DNA from: Cyanobium sp. N.Huapi 1H5
GTDB lineage: Bacteria > Cyanobacteriota > Cyanobacteriia > PCC-6307 > Cyanobiaceae
Assembly (NCBI RefSeq): GCF_024345535.1
Contig: NZ_JAGQBH010000001.1
Span: forward strand, 558,001 to 622,000
Direction: 5' to 3'
DNA: 64,000 nt
The position numbers were made by a program, and so were the translations under genes. Positions 44,035-52,685 of this stretch are shown one piece after another (the first letter of the stretch is position 1; each line of letters opens with the position of its first letter). Below the pieces are notes generated by a model. It worked only from the letters and a program-made list of their open reading frames with translations. It searched no databases and was not told the DNA's origin.

Positions 44035-44487
44035 TCAGGGCTTGGCGGGGGCCGCTGCCGCTGGCTCCTCACACTGCACCGCCGCGGAGAGGGCCCGGCG
44101 GGCGGCGATCACCGCCATGGCCTTGGGCTTGAGTTCGTTGGCGGCCTGCTCGAGGGTCTGGTCCTTGTTGGCGGAGGCTTTGGCCACCTCCCCGCGGAAT
44201 CCCTGCAACAGCTTGCGGAAGGCCTCCACCCGCAGGGTCTGGAGCTGGTTCTCCGAGGCCTGCAGGGCGGCGATCGACTGCTCCAGCTTCTGCTGGGCCG
44301 CCCGCGCTTCGCCCACGGTGGAGGTGGGTGTCAGGGCGGCCACCTGCTCCAGGGCCAGGTTCACCGTGGCCAGCTCGGTGCAGATCCTGGCCTCGGTCTT
44401 CTTGGTCTGCTGGCCGAGGTCGGTGCGCTGGCAGCCGGAGGCCGCCAGCCCCAGGCAGAGGACGGCGGCCAGGGGAAGGCGTCGCAT
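44035..44487 (-). CDS. Lipoprotein with coiled coil, unknown
   Basis: 150 residues from ATG 44487; ATG 44502 is an alternative five codons upstream. LAAVLCLGLAASGC is a signal peptide with lipobox (Cys19). The mature part is helical: TKKTEARICTELATVNLALE, EARAAQQKLEQSIAALQASE, QTLRVEAFRKLLQGFRGEVA and NELKPKAMAVIAARRALSAA, ending with an Ala/Pro tail. Likely a membrane-anchored periplasmic coiled-coil protein. No partner identifiable. Confidence 0.7.
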   Translation of the reverse strand: MRRLPLAAVLCLGLAASGCQRTDLGQQTKKTEARICTELATVNLALEQVAALTPTSTVGEARAAQQKLEQSIAALQASENQLQTLRVEAFRKLLQGFRGEVAKASANKDQTLEQAANELKPKAMAVIAARRALSAAVQCEEPAAAAPAKP

Positions 44488-44562
44488 GGCAGCAAGGGTC
44501 ATGGCGTCAAAACCGTTCACCATGAACCTAATCACGGTCCCCGGTGCTGGCCACCCCGCCGC

Positions 44563-45714
44563 TCAGGCGGCCAGCTCCACCGCCGCCGCCGCCACCCCGG
44601 CGCCGATCGGCGCCTTGGCCAGGCCCAGGTCCTGCAGGGTGGCCTCGATCGCCGCCACGGCGGTGAGCACGTCGCGGTCGCAGACGAAGCCGAGGTGGCC
44701 GATGCGGAACACCTTGCCCTTGAGGTGGTCCTGGCCGCCGGCCAGCAGGATGTCGAACCGCTCCTTCACCTGCTTGCGCAGGGTCTCGGCATCGATCCCC
44801 TCCGGCGCCACCGCCGTGATGGCCGGGCTGCCGTGGCCCTCGGCCGCATACAGGGGCAGGCCGATGGCCTTCATCGCCGCCTGGGTGGCCCGGCGATGGC
44901 GGTCGTGGCGGGCGAAGATCGCTTCCAGACCCTCCTTCTGCATCATCCCCAGGGCCGCCTCGAGGGCGAAGTAGAGGTTGATCGCCGGGGTGAAGGGGTT
45001 GCTGTCGTCGTCGGCCGCTTTGCGGTACTTGCCCAGATCCAGGTAGAACTTGGGCAGATCGGAGCGTTCGTAGGCCGTCCAGGCCCGCTCGCTCATGGCC
45101 ACGAAGCTCAGACCCGGCGGCATCATGTAGCCCTTCTGGGAGCCGGAGCCCACCACGTCCACGCCCCAGGCGTCCATGGGCACATCGCAGGCCCCCAGGC
45201 TGGTGACGCAGTCGGCGATCGTGAGGGCCGTGCCGTGGGCCTTCACATGGCCGGCGATGGCCTGCAGGTCATTGATCACCCCGGTGGAGGTTTCCGAGTG
45301 GGTGAGGATCACACCCCGGATCTCCTTGGCGCTGTCGGCCTCGAGGGCGGCGCGGAAGGCCTCCGGGTCGAGGGGCTGGCCCCACTCCGCCTTGATCACC
45401 TCCACGTTCAGCCCGTAGGCCTTCGCCACCTTCACCCAGCGTTCGCCGAACTTGCCGTTGTCGCCGCAGAGCACCTTGTCGCCGCGGCTGAGGGTGTTGA
45501 CGATCGCGGCCTCCATCGCCGCGGTGCCGCTGCCGGTGATCACCAGCACGTGGCCCTTCGTCTGGTGCAGCCACTGCAGCTGCTCGGTGGTGCGGCGCAC
45601 GATCTTCTGGAAATCGCCGCTGCGGTGGCCGATCGGATGGCGGGCCATGGCCTGCAGGACGGTCTCCGGCACCGGGGTGGGGCCGGGGATCATCAGGGTG
45701 AGCTTGTCCTGCAT
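44563..45714 (-). CDS. Class V aminotransferase (alanine/serine-glyoxylate type)
   Basis: 383 residues from ATG 45714 (MQDKLTLMIPGPTPVPETVL); ATG 45771 would add 19 residues of poor family fit. PLP binding: VITGSGTAAMEAAIVNTLSR, HSETSTGVINDLQAIAGHVK, ADCVTSLGACDVPMDAWGVD and the Schiff-base lysine in GSGSQKGYMMPPGLSFVAMS. The protein converts glyoxylate to glycine with alanine or serine as donor, which serves photorespiratory glyoxylate recycling in cyanobacteria. Start-to-start spacing to cbiD is short. Confidence 0.9.
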   Translation of the reverse strand: MQDKLTLMIPGPTPVPETVLQAMARHPIGHRSGDFQKIVRRTTEQLQWLHQTKGHVLVITGSGTAAMEAAIVNTLSRGDKVLCGDNGKFGERWVKVAKAYGLNVEVIKAEWGQPLDPEAFRAALEADSAKEIRGVILTHSETSTGVINDLQAIAGHVKAHGTALTIADCVTSLGACDVPMDAWGVDVVGSGSQKGYMMPPGLSFVAMSERAWTAYERSDLPKFYLDLGKYRKAADDDSNPFTPAINLYFALEAALGMMQKEGLEAIFARHDRHRRATQAAMKAIGLPLYAAEGHGSPAITAVAPEGIDAETLRKQVKERFDILLAGGQDHLKGKVFRIGHLGFVCDRDVLTAVAAIEATLQDLGLAKAPIGAGVAAAAVELAA

Positions 45715-45845
45715 GAGCTGTGGGGAGGGAAGGGGCGCGGGCCTGGCGGAGGCGAGGCGATCGACCACCATAAAAAACAGCGTTCCCACCCGCCATCGAT
45801 TCCCTGCGTCCCCCCTCCGCGCCGCCGCGGGGATTCACCCTGCCG

Positions 45846-46928
45846 GTGTGGCTGGCGGCTGCGGCCCGCGCCGCCCTCGGGGCCCTGCAGGGGGAGCCGT
45901 TCAGCGCTTCGGTGGCCCTGGAACTGCTGCAGCCGCCGGGGGTGGTGCCGGTGCCGGTGCGGGCCGCCGCGGGCCTGGGCGAGGGGCTGGCCCTGGGGGA
46001 GAGCTGCTGCGATCCGGGCGAGGGGCTCGACCTCACCCGCGGCCTGGTGGTGTGGGTGCTGGCCCGCTGGCTCCCCGGTGACGGGCCCTGGCTGCAGCTG
46101 GAGCCCGGCGAGGGGGTGGGGGTCCACGCGGCGACCGGGGAGGCCTGCCTGTCGGCCTATGCCCGGCGCCTGCTGGAGGCCAACCTGCGGCCCCTGGTGC
46201 CCGCCGGCCGCCGCCTGGGGCTGACCCTGGTGCTCCCCGACGGCCGCCGCCTGGCGGAGCGCACCAGCAATGCCGCCTTCGGTGTGGTGGACGGGCTGGC
46301 CCTGATCGGCACCCAGGCCGAGGTGCAGGCCGGCGCCGACCCTGACCAGCTGGCCCGCACCCTGGCGGCCCTCGCCGAGCGCATGGCGGCGCCGGGGGCC
46401 GGCGGCGATCTGGTGCTGGTGATCGGCGAGAACGGCCTGGATCTGGCCCCCCAGCTGGGCCTGCCGCCGGAACTGCTGCTGAAGGCGGGCAACTGGCTCG
46501 GCCCGGTGCTGGTGGCGGCCGCCGAAGCCGGGGTGGAGCGGCTGCTGCTGTTCGGCTACCAGGGCAAGCTGATCAAGCTGGCCGGCGGCATCTTCCACAC
46601 CCACCACCATCTGGCCGACGGCCGCGCCGAGGTGCTCACCGCCCTGGCCGCCCTGGAGGGCGCCACCGGAACCACCCTCGAAGCCCTGCACGGGGCCGCC
46701 ACCGTGGAGGCCGCCCTGGCCGCTCTGGAGCAGGCCGATCCGGCGCTGGCCGGGCGCCTGCGGGCGCGGATCGCCGCCGCCATCGAATGCCGCTGCCGGG
46801 CCTACCTGGCCAGCCATGGCGCCCCGCCGGCCGCCGTCGGGGCCGCCCTGTTCGACCGCCAGCGCCGGCTGCGGGTCTGCGGGCCGGTGGGGGAGGGGCT
46901 GATGGAACGCTTCAGGGGCGCGACCTAG
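45846..46928 (+). CDS. cbiD: Cobalt-precorrin-5B C1-methyltransferase CbiD
   Basis: 360 residues from GTG 45846. CbiD methylates C1 of cobalt-precorrin-5B in the oxygen-independent cobalamin pathway. Conserved: LDLTRGLVVWVLARWLP region, ERTSNAAFGVVDGLALIGTQ, VIGENGLDLAPQLG, KAGNWLGPVLVAAAEAGVER, LLLFGYQGKLIKLAGGIFHT and HHHLADGRAEVL. The same frame continues upstream to 45774 and holds GFTLP, which belongs to the family N-terminus, but no ATG, GTG or TTG lies there. Only CTG (45804) or ATC (45795) could start the longer form. See findings. Confidence 0.9.
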   Translation: MWLAAAARAALGALQGEPFSASVALELLQPPGVVPVPVRAAAGLGEGLALGESCCDPGEGLDLTRGLVVWVLARWLPGDGPWLQLEPGEGVGVHAATGEACLSAYARRLLEANLRPLVPAGRRLGLTLVLPDGRRLAERTSNAAFGVVDGLALIGTQAEVQAGADPDQLARTLAALAERMAAPGAGGDLVLVIGENGLDLAPQLGLPPELLLKAGNWLGPVLVAAAEAGVERLLLFGYQGKLIKLAGGIFHTHHHLADGRAEVLTALAALEGATGTTLEALHGAATVEAALAALEQADPALAGRLRARIAAAIECRCRAYLASHGAPPAAVGAALFDRQRRLRVCGPVGEGLMERFRGAT

Positions 46929-46976
46929 GGTGCTGGAACCGATTACCGGGCCCTGGCCCTGGCCGCCTTCGAGCCG

Positions 46977-48596
46977 ATGTCCGAAACGACGCAGACCGCA
47001 CCCACGGGTTCGGAACGGGACCATGCCAGCGGTTCCCGCCGTCCGCCGGCCATCGTCATCCTGGATTTCGGCTCCCAGTACTCCGAGCTGATCGCCCGCC
47101 GGGTGCGGGAGACGGAGGTCTTCTCCCTGGTGATGGGCTACACCACCAGCGCCGCGGAGCTGAAGGCCCTCAACCCGAAGGGGATCATCCTCAGCGGTGG
47201 CCCCAGCTCCGTCTACGAGGAGGGCGCCCCCTCCTGCGACCCCGGCCTCTGGGACCTGGGCATCCCGGTGCTGGGGGTCTGCTACGGCATGCAGCTGATG
47301 GTGCAGCAGCTGGGCGGATCGGTGGTGGCCGCCGGCCGGGCCGAGTACGGCAAGGCGCCGCTGCATGTCGACGACCCGGTGGATCTGCTCACCAACGTCG
47401 AGGAGGGCTCGACGATGTGGATGAGCCACGGCGATTCGGTGGAGTCGCTGCCGGAGGGCTTCGTGCGGCTGGCTCACACCGATAACACCCCCGAGGCCGC
47501 GGTGGCCGACCATGCCCGCCGTCTCTACGGGGTGCAGTTCCATCCCGAGGTGGTGCATTCCACCTGCGGCATGGTGATGATCCGCAACTTCGTTTATCAC
47601 ATCTGTGGCTGCATCCCCGACTGGACCACGGCCGCCTTCATCGACGAGGCCATCGGCGAGGTGCGCGCCCAGGTGGGCGAGAAGCGGGTGTTGCTGGCCC
47701 TCTCGGGCGGGGTCGATTCCTCCACCCTGGCCTTCCTGCTGCACCAGGCGATCGGCGATCGCCTCACCTGCATGTTCATCGACCAGGGCTTCATGCGCAA
47801 AGGCGAGCCGGAGTTCCTGATGGATTTCTTCGATCGTCAGTTCCACATCAACGTGGAATACATCAATGCCCGTGAGCGCTTCATCTCCAAGCTCGCCGGC
47901 ATCACCGACCCGGAGGAGAAGCGCAAGATCATCGGCACCGAGTTCATCCGGGTGTTCGAGGAGGAAAGCCGTCGCCTCGGCCCCTTCGACTACCTCGCCC
48001 AGGGCACCCTCTACCCCGATGTGATCGAGAGCGCCGGCACCAACGTGGACCCCAAGACCGGCGAGCGGGTGGCGGTGAAGATCAAGAGCCACCACAACGT
48101 GGGCGGCCTGCCGAAGGATCTCCAGTTCAAGCTGGTGGAGCCCCTGCGGCGTCTGTTCAAGGACGAGGTGCGCAAGGTGGGCCGCAGCCTCGGCCTGCCC
48201 CAGGAGATCGTGGGGCGCCATCCCTTCCCCGGCCCCGGCCTGGCGATCCGCATCCTGGGGGAGGTGACCGACGACAAGCTCGACATCCTGCGGGACGCCG
48301 ACCTGATCGTGCGGGAGGAGGTGCGCGACGCCGGCCTCTACAACGAGATCTGGCAGGCCTTCGCCGTGCTGCTGCCCGTGCGCAGCGTCGGGGTGATGGG
48401 CGACAAGCGCACCTACGCCTACCCGATCGTGCTGCGCTGCGTCTCCTCCGAGGACGGCATGACCGCCGACTGGTCGCGGCTGCCCTACGACCTGCTGGAG
48501 CTGATCTCCAACCGCATCGTCAACGAGGTGCGGGGGGTGAACCGGGTGGTGCTCGACATCACCAGCAAGCCCCCCGGCACGATCGAGTGGGAGTAG
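46977..48596 (+). CDS. guaA: GMP synthase (glutamine-hydrolysing)
   Basis: 539 residues. The class I amidotransferase domain comes first: [33 protein letters not shown], the nucleophile Cys in GVCYGMQLM, and the HPEVVHS catalytic His/Glu. The ATP-pyrophosphatase follows with the P-loop [18 protein letters not shown], and the dimerisation domain ends GTIEWE. The enzyme makes GMP from XMP and glutamine. Standard length. The stop is followed by a small conserved gene. Confidence 0.97.
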   Translation: MSETTQTAPTGSERDHASGSRRPPAIVILDFGSQYSELIARRVRETEVFSLVMGYTTSAAELKALNPKGIILSGGPSSVYEEGAPSCDPGLWDLGIPVLGVCYGMQLMVQQLGGSVVAAGRAEYGKAPLHVDDPVDLLTNVEEGSTMWMSHGDSVESLPEGFVRLAHTDNTPEAAVADHARRLYGVQFHPEVVHSTCGMVMIRNFVYHICGCIPDWTTAAFIDEAIGEVRAQVGEKRVLLALSGGVDSSTLAFLLHQAIGDRLTCMFIDQGFMRKGEPEFLMDFFDRQFHINVEYINARERFISKLAGITDPEEKRKIIGTEFIRVFEEESRRLGPFDYLAQGTLYPDVIESAGTNVDPKTGERVAVKIKSHHNVGGLPKDLQFKLVEPLRRLFKDEVRKVGRSLGLPQEIVGRHPFPGPGLAIRILGEVTDDKLDILRDADLIVREEVRDAGLYNEIWQAFAVLLPVRSVGVMGDKRTYAYPIVLRCVSSEDGMTADWSRLPYDLLELISNRIVNEVRGVNRVVLDITSKPPGTIEWE

Positions 48597-48661
48597 GCGG
48601 GGCCGCCGGGCTGGCCCCCGGGGGCCGGCTTCGATAATCTCGGCACCCGGCCGTTTGCTCC

Positions 48662-49303
48662 GTGCCTCCCGTCTCCCCCGCCGTCGCTGGCAGCCCTGCC
48701 GGGGCTGAGCACGACCCCCAGCTGCACCGCCGCCTGCAGCAGGACAGCATCCTGCTGGCCGGCAAGACCGTCTTCCTCAACCCCTTTCTCTACTGGCGTC
48801 GTTTCGATGCCAACACCGACCGCTGGCTGCGGGAACCCGGCCAGCTGCCGGAGGAGCAGATCCGCAGCAACCGTCTGCGCTTCTATCCCGAGGTCGACTG
48901 GGATGGCCTGGAGCCGGCCGAGCTGGCGATCAAGGAAGGGGCGGTGGAGATGTTCCTCAAGAGCCTGGAGCTGATCAGCACCTTCAACCCCGACCTCAGC
49001 GCCGGCCACCTGCTGGAGGTGGAGCGCAAGATGGCCGTGACCAAGAAGAAGGCCTTCGAGCGCTGGGTGGCCCGGGCCCTCGAACGCCGCGGCAAGGAAA
49101 GCCTGAGGGAGCGACGCCGCTTCGACCGCGACCGCTGGCTGCGGGGCTGGCTGGAGTGGCTCTCCCTCGACGGCACCCGCCAGGCCCTGCTGCCCTTCAG
49201 CGTCCTGCTGGTGCTGGCCGTCGGCGGCGGCTGGTGGCTGGGCAGCACCCGCTTCTGCGGCCAGGTGATCGTCGATCCCGGGGTGCAGCGACCCGCACCC
49301 TGA
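48662..49303 (+). CDS. Conserved cyanobacterial protein with C-terminal anchor
   Basis: 213 residues from GTG 48662. LLAGKTVFLNPFLYWRRFDA and WLREPGQLPEEQIRSNRLRF open the soluble part, which is mainly helical (MFLKSLELISTFNPDLSAGH; MAVTKKKAFERWVARALERR). A hydrophobic span LLPFSVLLVLAVGGGWWLGS (about 179-198) near the end anchors it. The family is not named to my knowledge and its role is open. It lies between guaA and a small gene leading to PBP2. Confidence 0.65.
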   Translation: MPPVSPAVAGSPAGAEHDPQLHRRLQQDSILLAGKTVFLNPFLYWRRFDANTDRWLREPGQLPEEQIRSNRLRFYPEVDWDGLEPAELAIKEGAVEMFLKSLELISTFNPDLSAGHLLEVERKMAVTKKKAFERWVARALERRGKESLRERRRFDRDRWLRGWLEWLSLDGTRQALLPFSVLLVLAVGGGWWLGSTRFCGQVIVDPGVQRPAP

Positions 49304-49355
49304 GCCGGGCCGTTCCGCACGTCAGACTGGAAAGCCCGGTCCGGGTTCCGACGTC

Positions 49356-49751
49356 ATGGCTGCCGATCCCCTCGATTCCCTGCGCCTGGCCCTGATGCAG
49401 GACGTGCTGCCGGTGGGACTGGCGGTGGTGGAGCGGGTCCGCAAGGGCGGACCGGCCGAGGTGCTGGCTGCCTTCGACGGCACCAGCGCCGATCCTCTGG
49501 GCCAGCTGCGCGAGGAAGGGGAGCCCGCGGCCAGCCAGGTGAGGGAAAACCTCGATCGCTTCCAGCCCGGCCTGGGCAACCCCGTGATGAAGGTGGAGGT
49601 GCGCGACGTCGGCGCCGAGGAGGGCCCCGCCGCCACCCCTCCCGCCTGGGACGCTCCCCCGCCGCCCAGTCCGGCGGATCCGGCCGAGCTGCTGGCGGCC
49701 CTGGAGCGCATCGAGGCGCGGCTGGCCCTGCTCCAGAGCCGCATCGGCTGA
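49356..49751 (+). CDS. Conserved small protein upstream of PBP2
   Basis: 131 residues. LALMQDVLPVGLAVVERVRK and GPAEVLAAFDGTSADPLGQL, then a Pro-rich middle and a C-terminal helix ELLAALERIEARLALLQSRI. Its stop overlaps the ATG of the PBP2 gene (TGATG at 49749-49753), so it is coupled to cell-wall synthesis. No family recognised. It could be a PBP2 partner, judged only by position. Confidence 0.6.
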   Translation: MAADPLDSLRLALMQDVLPVGLAVVERVRKGGPAEVLAAFDGTSADPLGQLREEGEPAASQVRENLDRFQPGLGNPVMKVEVRDVGAEEGPAATPPAWDAPPPPSPADPAELLAALERIEARLALLQSRIG

Positions 49752-51532
49752 TGGTGCGCGCTGCCGGCGGCGGGCTCGGGGCCTCCTCCACCCGCCACAC
49801 AGGGACCGGCCACCAGGCGGCCCTCCTGCTCACCTTCATGCTGCTGATCCTGGCGGCGATCCTCGGGCGTCTGGCCTGGCTCCAGCTGGTACACGGGGCT
49901 GAGAACCGGGCGATGGCCGACGAGAACCGGATCCGCCTGCTGCCGCGCAATCCCGTGCGGGGCCGCCTGCTGGATCGCAAGGGCCGGGTGCTGGCCACCA
50001 ACCGGCTCACCTACAACCTCTATCTCCAGCCCCTCCAGGTCGACGACCGCCGCTGGCCCGGGCTGCGCGACCGGCTCGCCGGCCTGCTCGGGATCCCCGC
50101 CGAGCGGCTGGATGCCCAGCGCCGCAGCGGCGCCAATGCCCAGGGCTTCCGGATTCCCCTGGCCCTCTCGCTCACACCGGTGCAGGTGCTGCGCTTCCGG
50201 GAGCAGGCCGGATCCCTGCAGGGGGCGGAGGTGTCCGAGGACGTGCTGCGCGCCTATCCCGACGGCAGCCTGGGTGCCCACGTGATGGGCTACACGAGCA
50301 GCATCACCGAGGAGGAGTACGCCGCCCTCCGCGACCACGGCTACCGCATCAGCGATCGCATCGGCCGCAGCGGGCTCGAGAAGGTCTACGAAACCCACCT
50401 GCGCGGCGAGTGGGGTGGCCAGCAGCTGGAGGTGAATGCCGAAGGCCAGGTGCAGCGGGTCCTGGGGGACAAGCCCGCCAAGGCCGGCAAGGATCTGCGC
50501 CTCACCCTCGATCTCGACCTGCAGCGGGCGGCGGAAAAGGCCCTCGACGGGGTGCGCAAGGGGGCGATCGTGGCGATGGATCCCCGCACCGGCGCCGTGC
50601 GGGCGATGGCCAGCCGACCCAACTTCGATCCCAACATCTTCTCCGACGGCCCCACCACTGCCCAGTGGAACAACCTCAACCGGCCCGAGGCGCCGATGCT
50701 CAACCGGGCCTTCCAGGGGTTCCCGCCGGCCAGCACCTTCAAGATCGTCACCACCATCGCCGGCATCGAGTCCGGCAAGCTCAACGAGAACTCCACCGTG
50801 CCCACGGTGGGCTCGTTCTGCTACTACGGCCAGTGCTACGCCGACCACGGCTCCTTCGGCAGCATCGGCTTCCCCTTCGCCCTCGGGGTGAGCAGCAACA
50901 GCTTCTTCTACAAGGTGGGGCTGATGGTCGGCCCGGACGAGCTGTTCAAGGCGGCCCGTCGCCTGGGTTACGGCAGCCGCACCGGCAGCGAGCTGTCCGC
51001 CGAGGAATCCCCGGGGTTGCTGGGGGACCCGGCCTGGAAGAAGGAGGTGCTGGGTGAACCCTGGACCCCGGTCGACACGATCACCTCCTCGATCGGCCAG
51101 GGGGCGGTGACGGTGACGCCGATCCAGATGGCCCGCCTCTACGCCGCGGTGGCCAACGGCGGCTGGCTGGTGACGCCCCACCTGGTGGAGCGCGACTTCC
51201 CGCGCAAGTGGATCGGACTGAAGCCGGCCACCCTGAGGGTGCTGCATGCCGGCCTGCGCCAGGCGGTCACCAGCGGCACGGCCACGATCCTCAACGACCC
51301 CAGCCTGCCGCCCGTGGCCGGCAAGACCGGCACCGCCGAGGATCCGCCCCGCCCCGACCACGCCTGGTTCGGCGGCTACGCCCCGGCCACCGGCACCCCC
51401 ACCCTGGTGATCGTCGCCTTCGGCGAGAACTCCGGCGGTTACGGCGGCACCGTGGCCGCACCGATGGTGAAGGCCCTGATGACGGTCTGGTTCCGGGGCG
51501 TCAAGCCGCCGGTGGCGGCCCGGCCGGGCTGA
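49751..51532 (+). CDS. mrdA: Class B penicillin-binding protein 2 (elongation type)
   Basis: 593 residues. A single N-terminal membrane span (ALLLTFMLLILAAILGRLAW) leads to a dimerisation domain (RLLPRNPVRGRLLDRKGRVL) and the transpeptidase domain. The three active-site motifs are present: S-T-F-K (Ser near 328, in PPASTFKIVT), SSNS and KTGTAE. PBP2 cross-links side-wall peptidoglycan with RodA. Cyanobacteria usually have one such enzyme and one FtsI; the domain layout points to the elongation form, but FtsI cannot be excluded from sequence alone. Confidence 0.88.
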   Translation: MVRAAGGGLGASSTRHTGTGHQAALLLTFMLLILAAILGRLAWLQLVHGAENRAMADENRIRLLPRNPVRGRLLDRKGRVLATNRLTYNLYLQPLQVDDRRWPGLRDRLAGLLGIPAERLDAQRRSGANAQGFRIPLALSLTPVQVLRFREQAGSLQGAEVSEDVLRAYPDGSLGAHVMGYTSSITEEEYAALRDHGYRISDRIGRSGLEKVYETHLRGEWGGQQLEVNAEGQVQRVLGDKPAKAGKDLRLTLDLDLQRAAEKALDGVRKGAIVAMDPRTGAVRAMASRPNFDPNIFSDGPTTAQWNNLNRPEAPMLNRAFQGFPPASTFKIVTTIAGIESGKLNENSTVPTVGSFCYYGQCYADHGSFGSIGFPFALGVSSNSFFYKVGLMVGPDELFKAARRLGYGSRTGSELSAEESPGLLGDPAWKKEVLGEPWTPVDTITSSIGQGAVTVTPIQMARLYAAVANGGWLVTPHLVERDFPRKWIGLKPATLRVLHAGLRQAVTSGTATILNDPSLPPVAGKTGTAEDPPRPDHAWFGGYAPATGTPTLVIVAFGENSGGYGGTVAAPMVKALMTVWFRGVKPPVAARPG

Positions 51533-51538
51533 GGGCCG

Positions 51539-52675
51539 TCAGGCGGCCTGGGGCAGACGGCTCTGCTGGAGCACCTGGCGGTAGTAGCCCTGCAGCTGGG
51601 CGGTGGCCCCGGCCCAGCCCCAGCGCTCGGCCTCCTCGCGGGCGGCCAGGCGCAGCTGGCGGCGGGCCGCCGGATCCCCCAGCAGCCGTTGGACCGCCGT
51701 GGTCAGGCTGGCGGGCTGGTCGGGGTCGTAGAGGCAGCCGTTGACGCCGTCGCTGACGATGTCGGGGATGCCGCCCCGGTTGGCCCCCACTACCGGGCAG
51801 CCGGCGGCCATCGCCTCCAGCAGCACCAGGCCGAGGGTTTCGGTGCTGGAGGGGAACAGGAAGGCGTCGCCGCTGGCATAGGCCGAGGCCAGCTCCTGGC
51901 CGGCCAGGTAGCCCACGAAGGTGGTGGCGGTGCCGTCGAAATGGCGCTCCAGCTGCTGGCGGTGGGGACCGTCCCCCACCAGGGCGAGCCGGGCCTGGGG
52001 CATGGCTTCGAGCACCGGCCGGATCCGCTCGATCTGCTTCTCCGCCGAGAGCCGGCCGATGTAGAGGAGCAGGTGGCCGGTGTCGTCGTGCCCGCCGTGG
52101 AGCCGCTCGCGCATGGCGCCTGAGGCCAGTTCGGGGCGGAACAGGTCGGTGTCGACGCCCCGCTGCCAGAGGGCCGTGTGCTGGATGCCCCGGGCCGCCA
52201 GCTCCTCGACCATGGCGGTGGAGGTGCAGAGATTGAGCCGGGCCTGGTTGTGGGCGGCCTTGAGCAGTTCCCACAGCAGGGGCTCCAGCATCCCCATGCC
52301 GTAGTGCTCCAGGTACTTGGGCAGATGGGTGTGGTAGCTGGCCACCAGGGGCAGGCCGCGGCTCTTGGCCAGCCAGATGCCCCCCAGGCCCAGCACGGCC
52401 GGATTCACCACATGGACCAGATCGGGGCCGAAGCGGTCGAGAGCTTCCGAGACCGCCGGCCGCGGCAGGGCCAGCTTCAGCTCGGGATAGAGGGGCAGCG
52501 GCATGGCCGGCACCCCCACCACCCGGGCCCCCATGTAGCCGTCGGGAGCGCCTTCGGGGCAGAAGATCAGCACCTCATCGCCGGCCAGCACCAACTGCTG
52601 CACCGTCTTGGTGAGCCGCGTGACGATGCCGTCGACCTTCGGCAGGAAGGTTTCGGTGAAAAAGGCGATCTTCAC
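51539..52675 (-). CDS. sqdX: Sulfoquinovosyltransferase SqdX
   Basis: 378 residues from GTG 52675 (MKIAFFTETFLPKVDGIVTR). GT4 glycosyltransferase with two Rossmann domains; the C-terminal donor-site motif is SSTETLGLVLLEAMAAGCPV with the E-x7-E pattern, and the N-terminal domain has the LVHVVNPAVLGLGGIWLAKS and ASYHTHLPKYLEHYGMGMLE blocks typical of SqdX. The enzyme adds sulfoquinovose to diacylglycerol, completing SQDG. Ten bases after the sqdB stop, so sqdB and sqdX form an operon. Confidence 0.94.
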   Translation of the reverse strand: MKIAFFTETFLPKVDGIVTRLTKTVQQLVLAGDEVLIFCPEGAPDGYMGARVVGVPAMPLPLYPELKLALPRPAVSEALDRFGPDLVHVVNPAVLGLGGIWLAKSRGLPLVASYHTHLPKYLEHYGMGMLEPLLWELLKAAHNQARLNLCTSTAMVEELAARGIQHTALWQRGVDTDLFRPELASGAMRERLHGGHDDTGHLLLYIGRLSAEKQIERIRPVLEAMPQARLALVGDGPHRQQLERHFDGTATTFVGYLAGQELASAYASGDAFLFPSSTETLGLVLLEAMAAGCPVVGANRGGIPDIVSDGVNGCLYDPDQPASLTTAVQRLLGDPAARRQLRLAAREEAERWGWAGATAQLQGYYRQVLQQSRLPQAA

Positions 52676-52685
52676 GGGGGGGAGA

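Noticed and set aside
45693..48221. 842-residue minus-strand open frame
   Set aside because: Antisense to cbiD and guaA, both clear enzymes; no domain seen.
49322..51361. 679-residue minus-strand open frame
   Set aside because: Antisense to PBP2 with its three active-site motifs; composition typical of a shadow frame.
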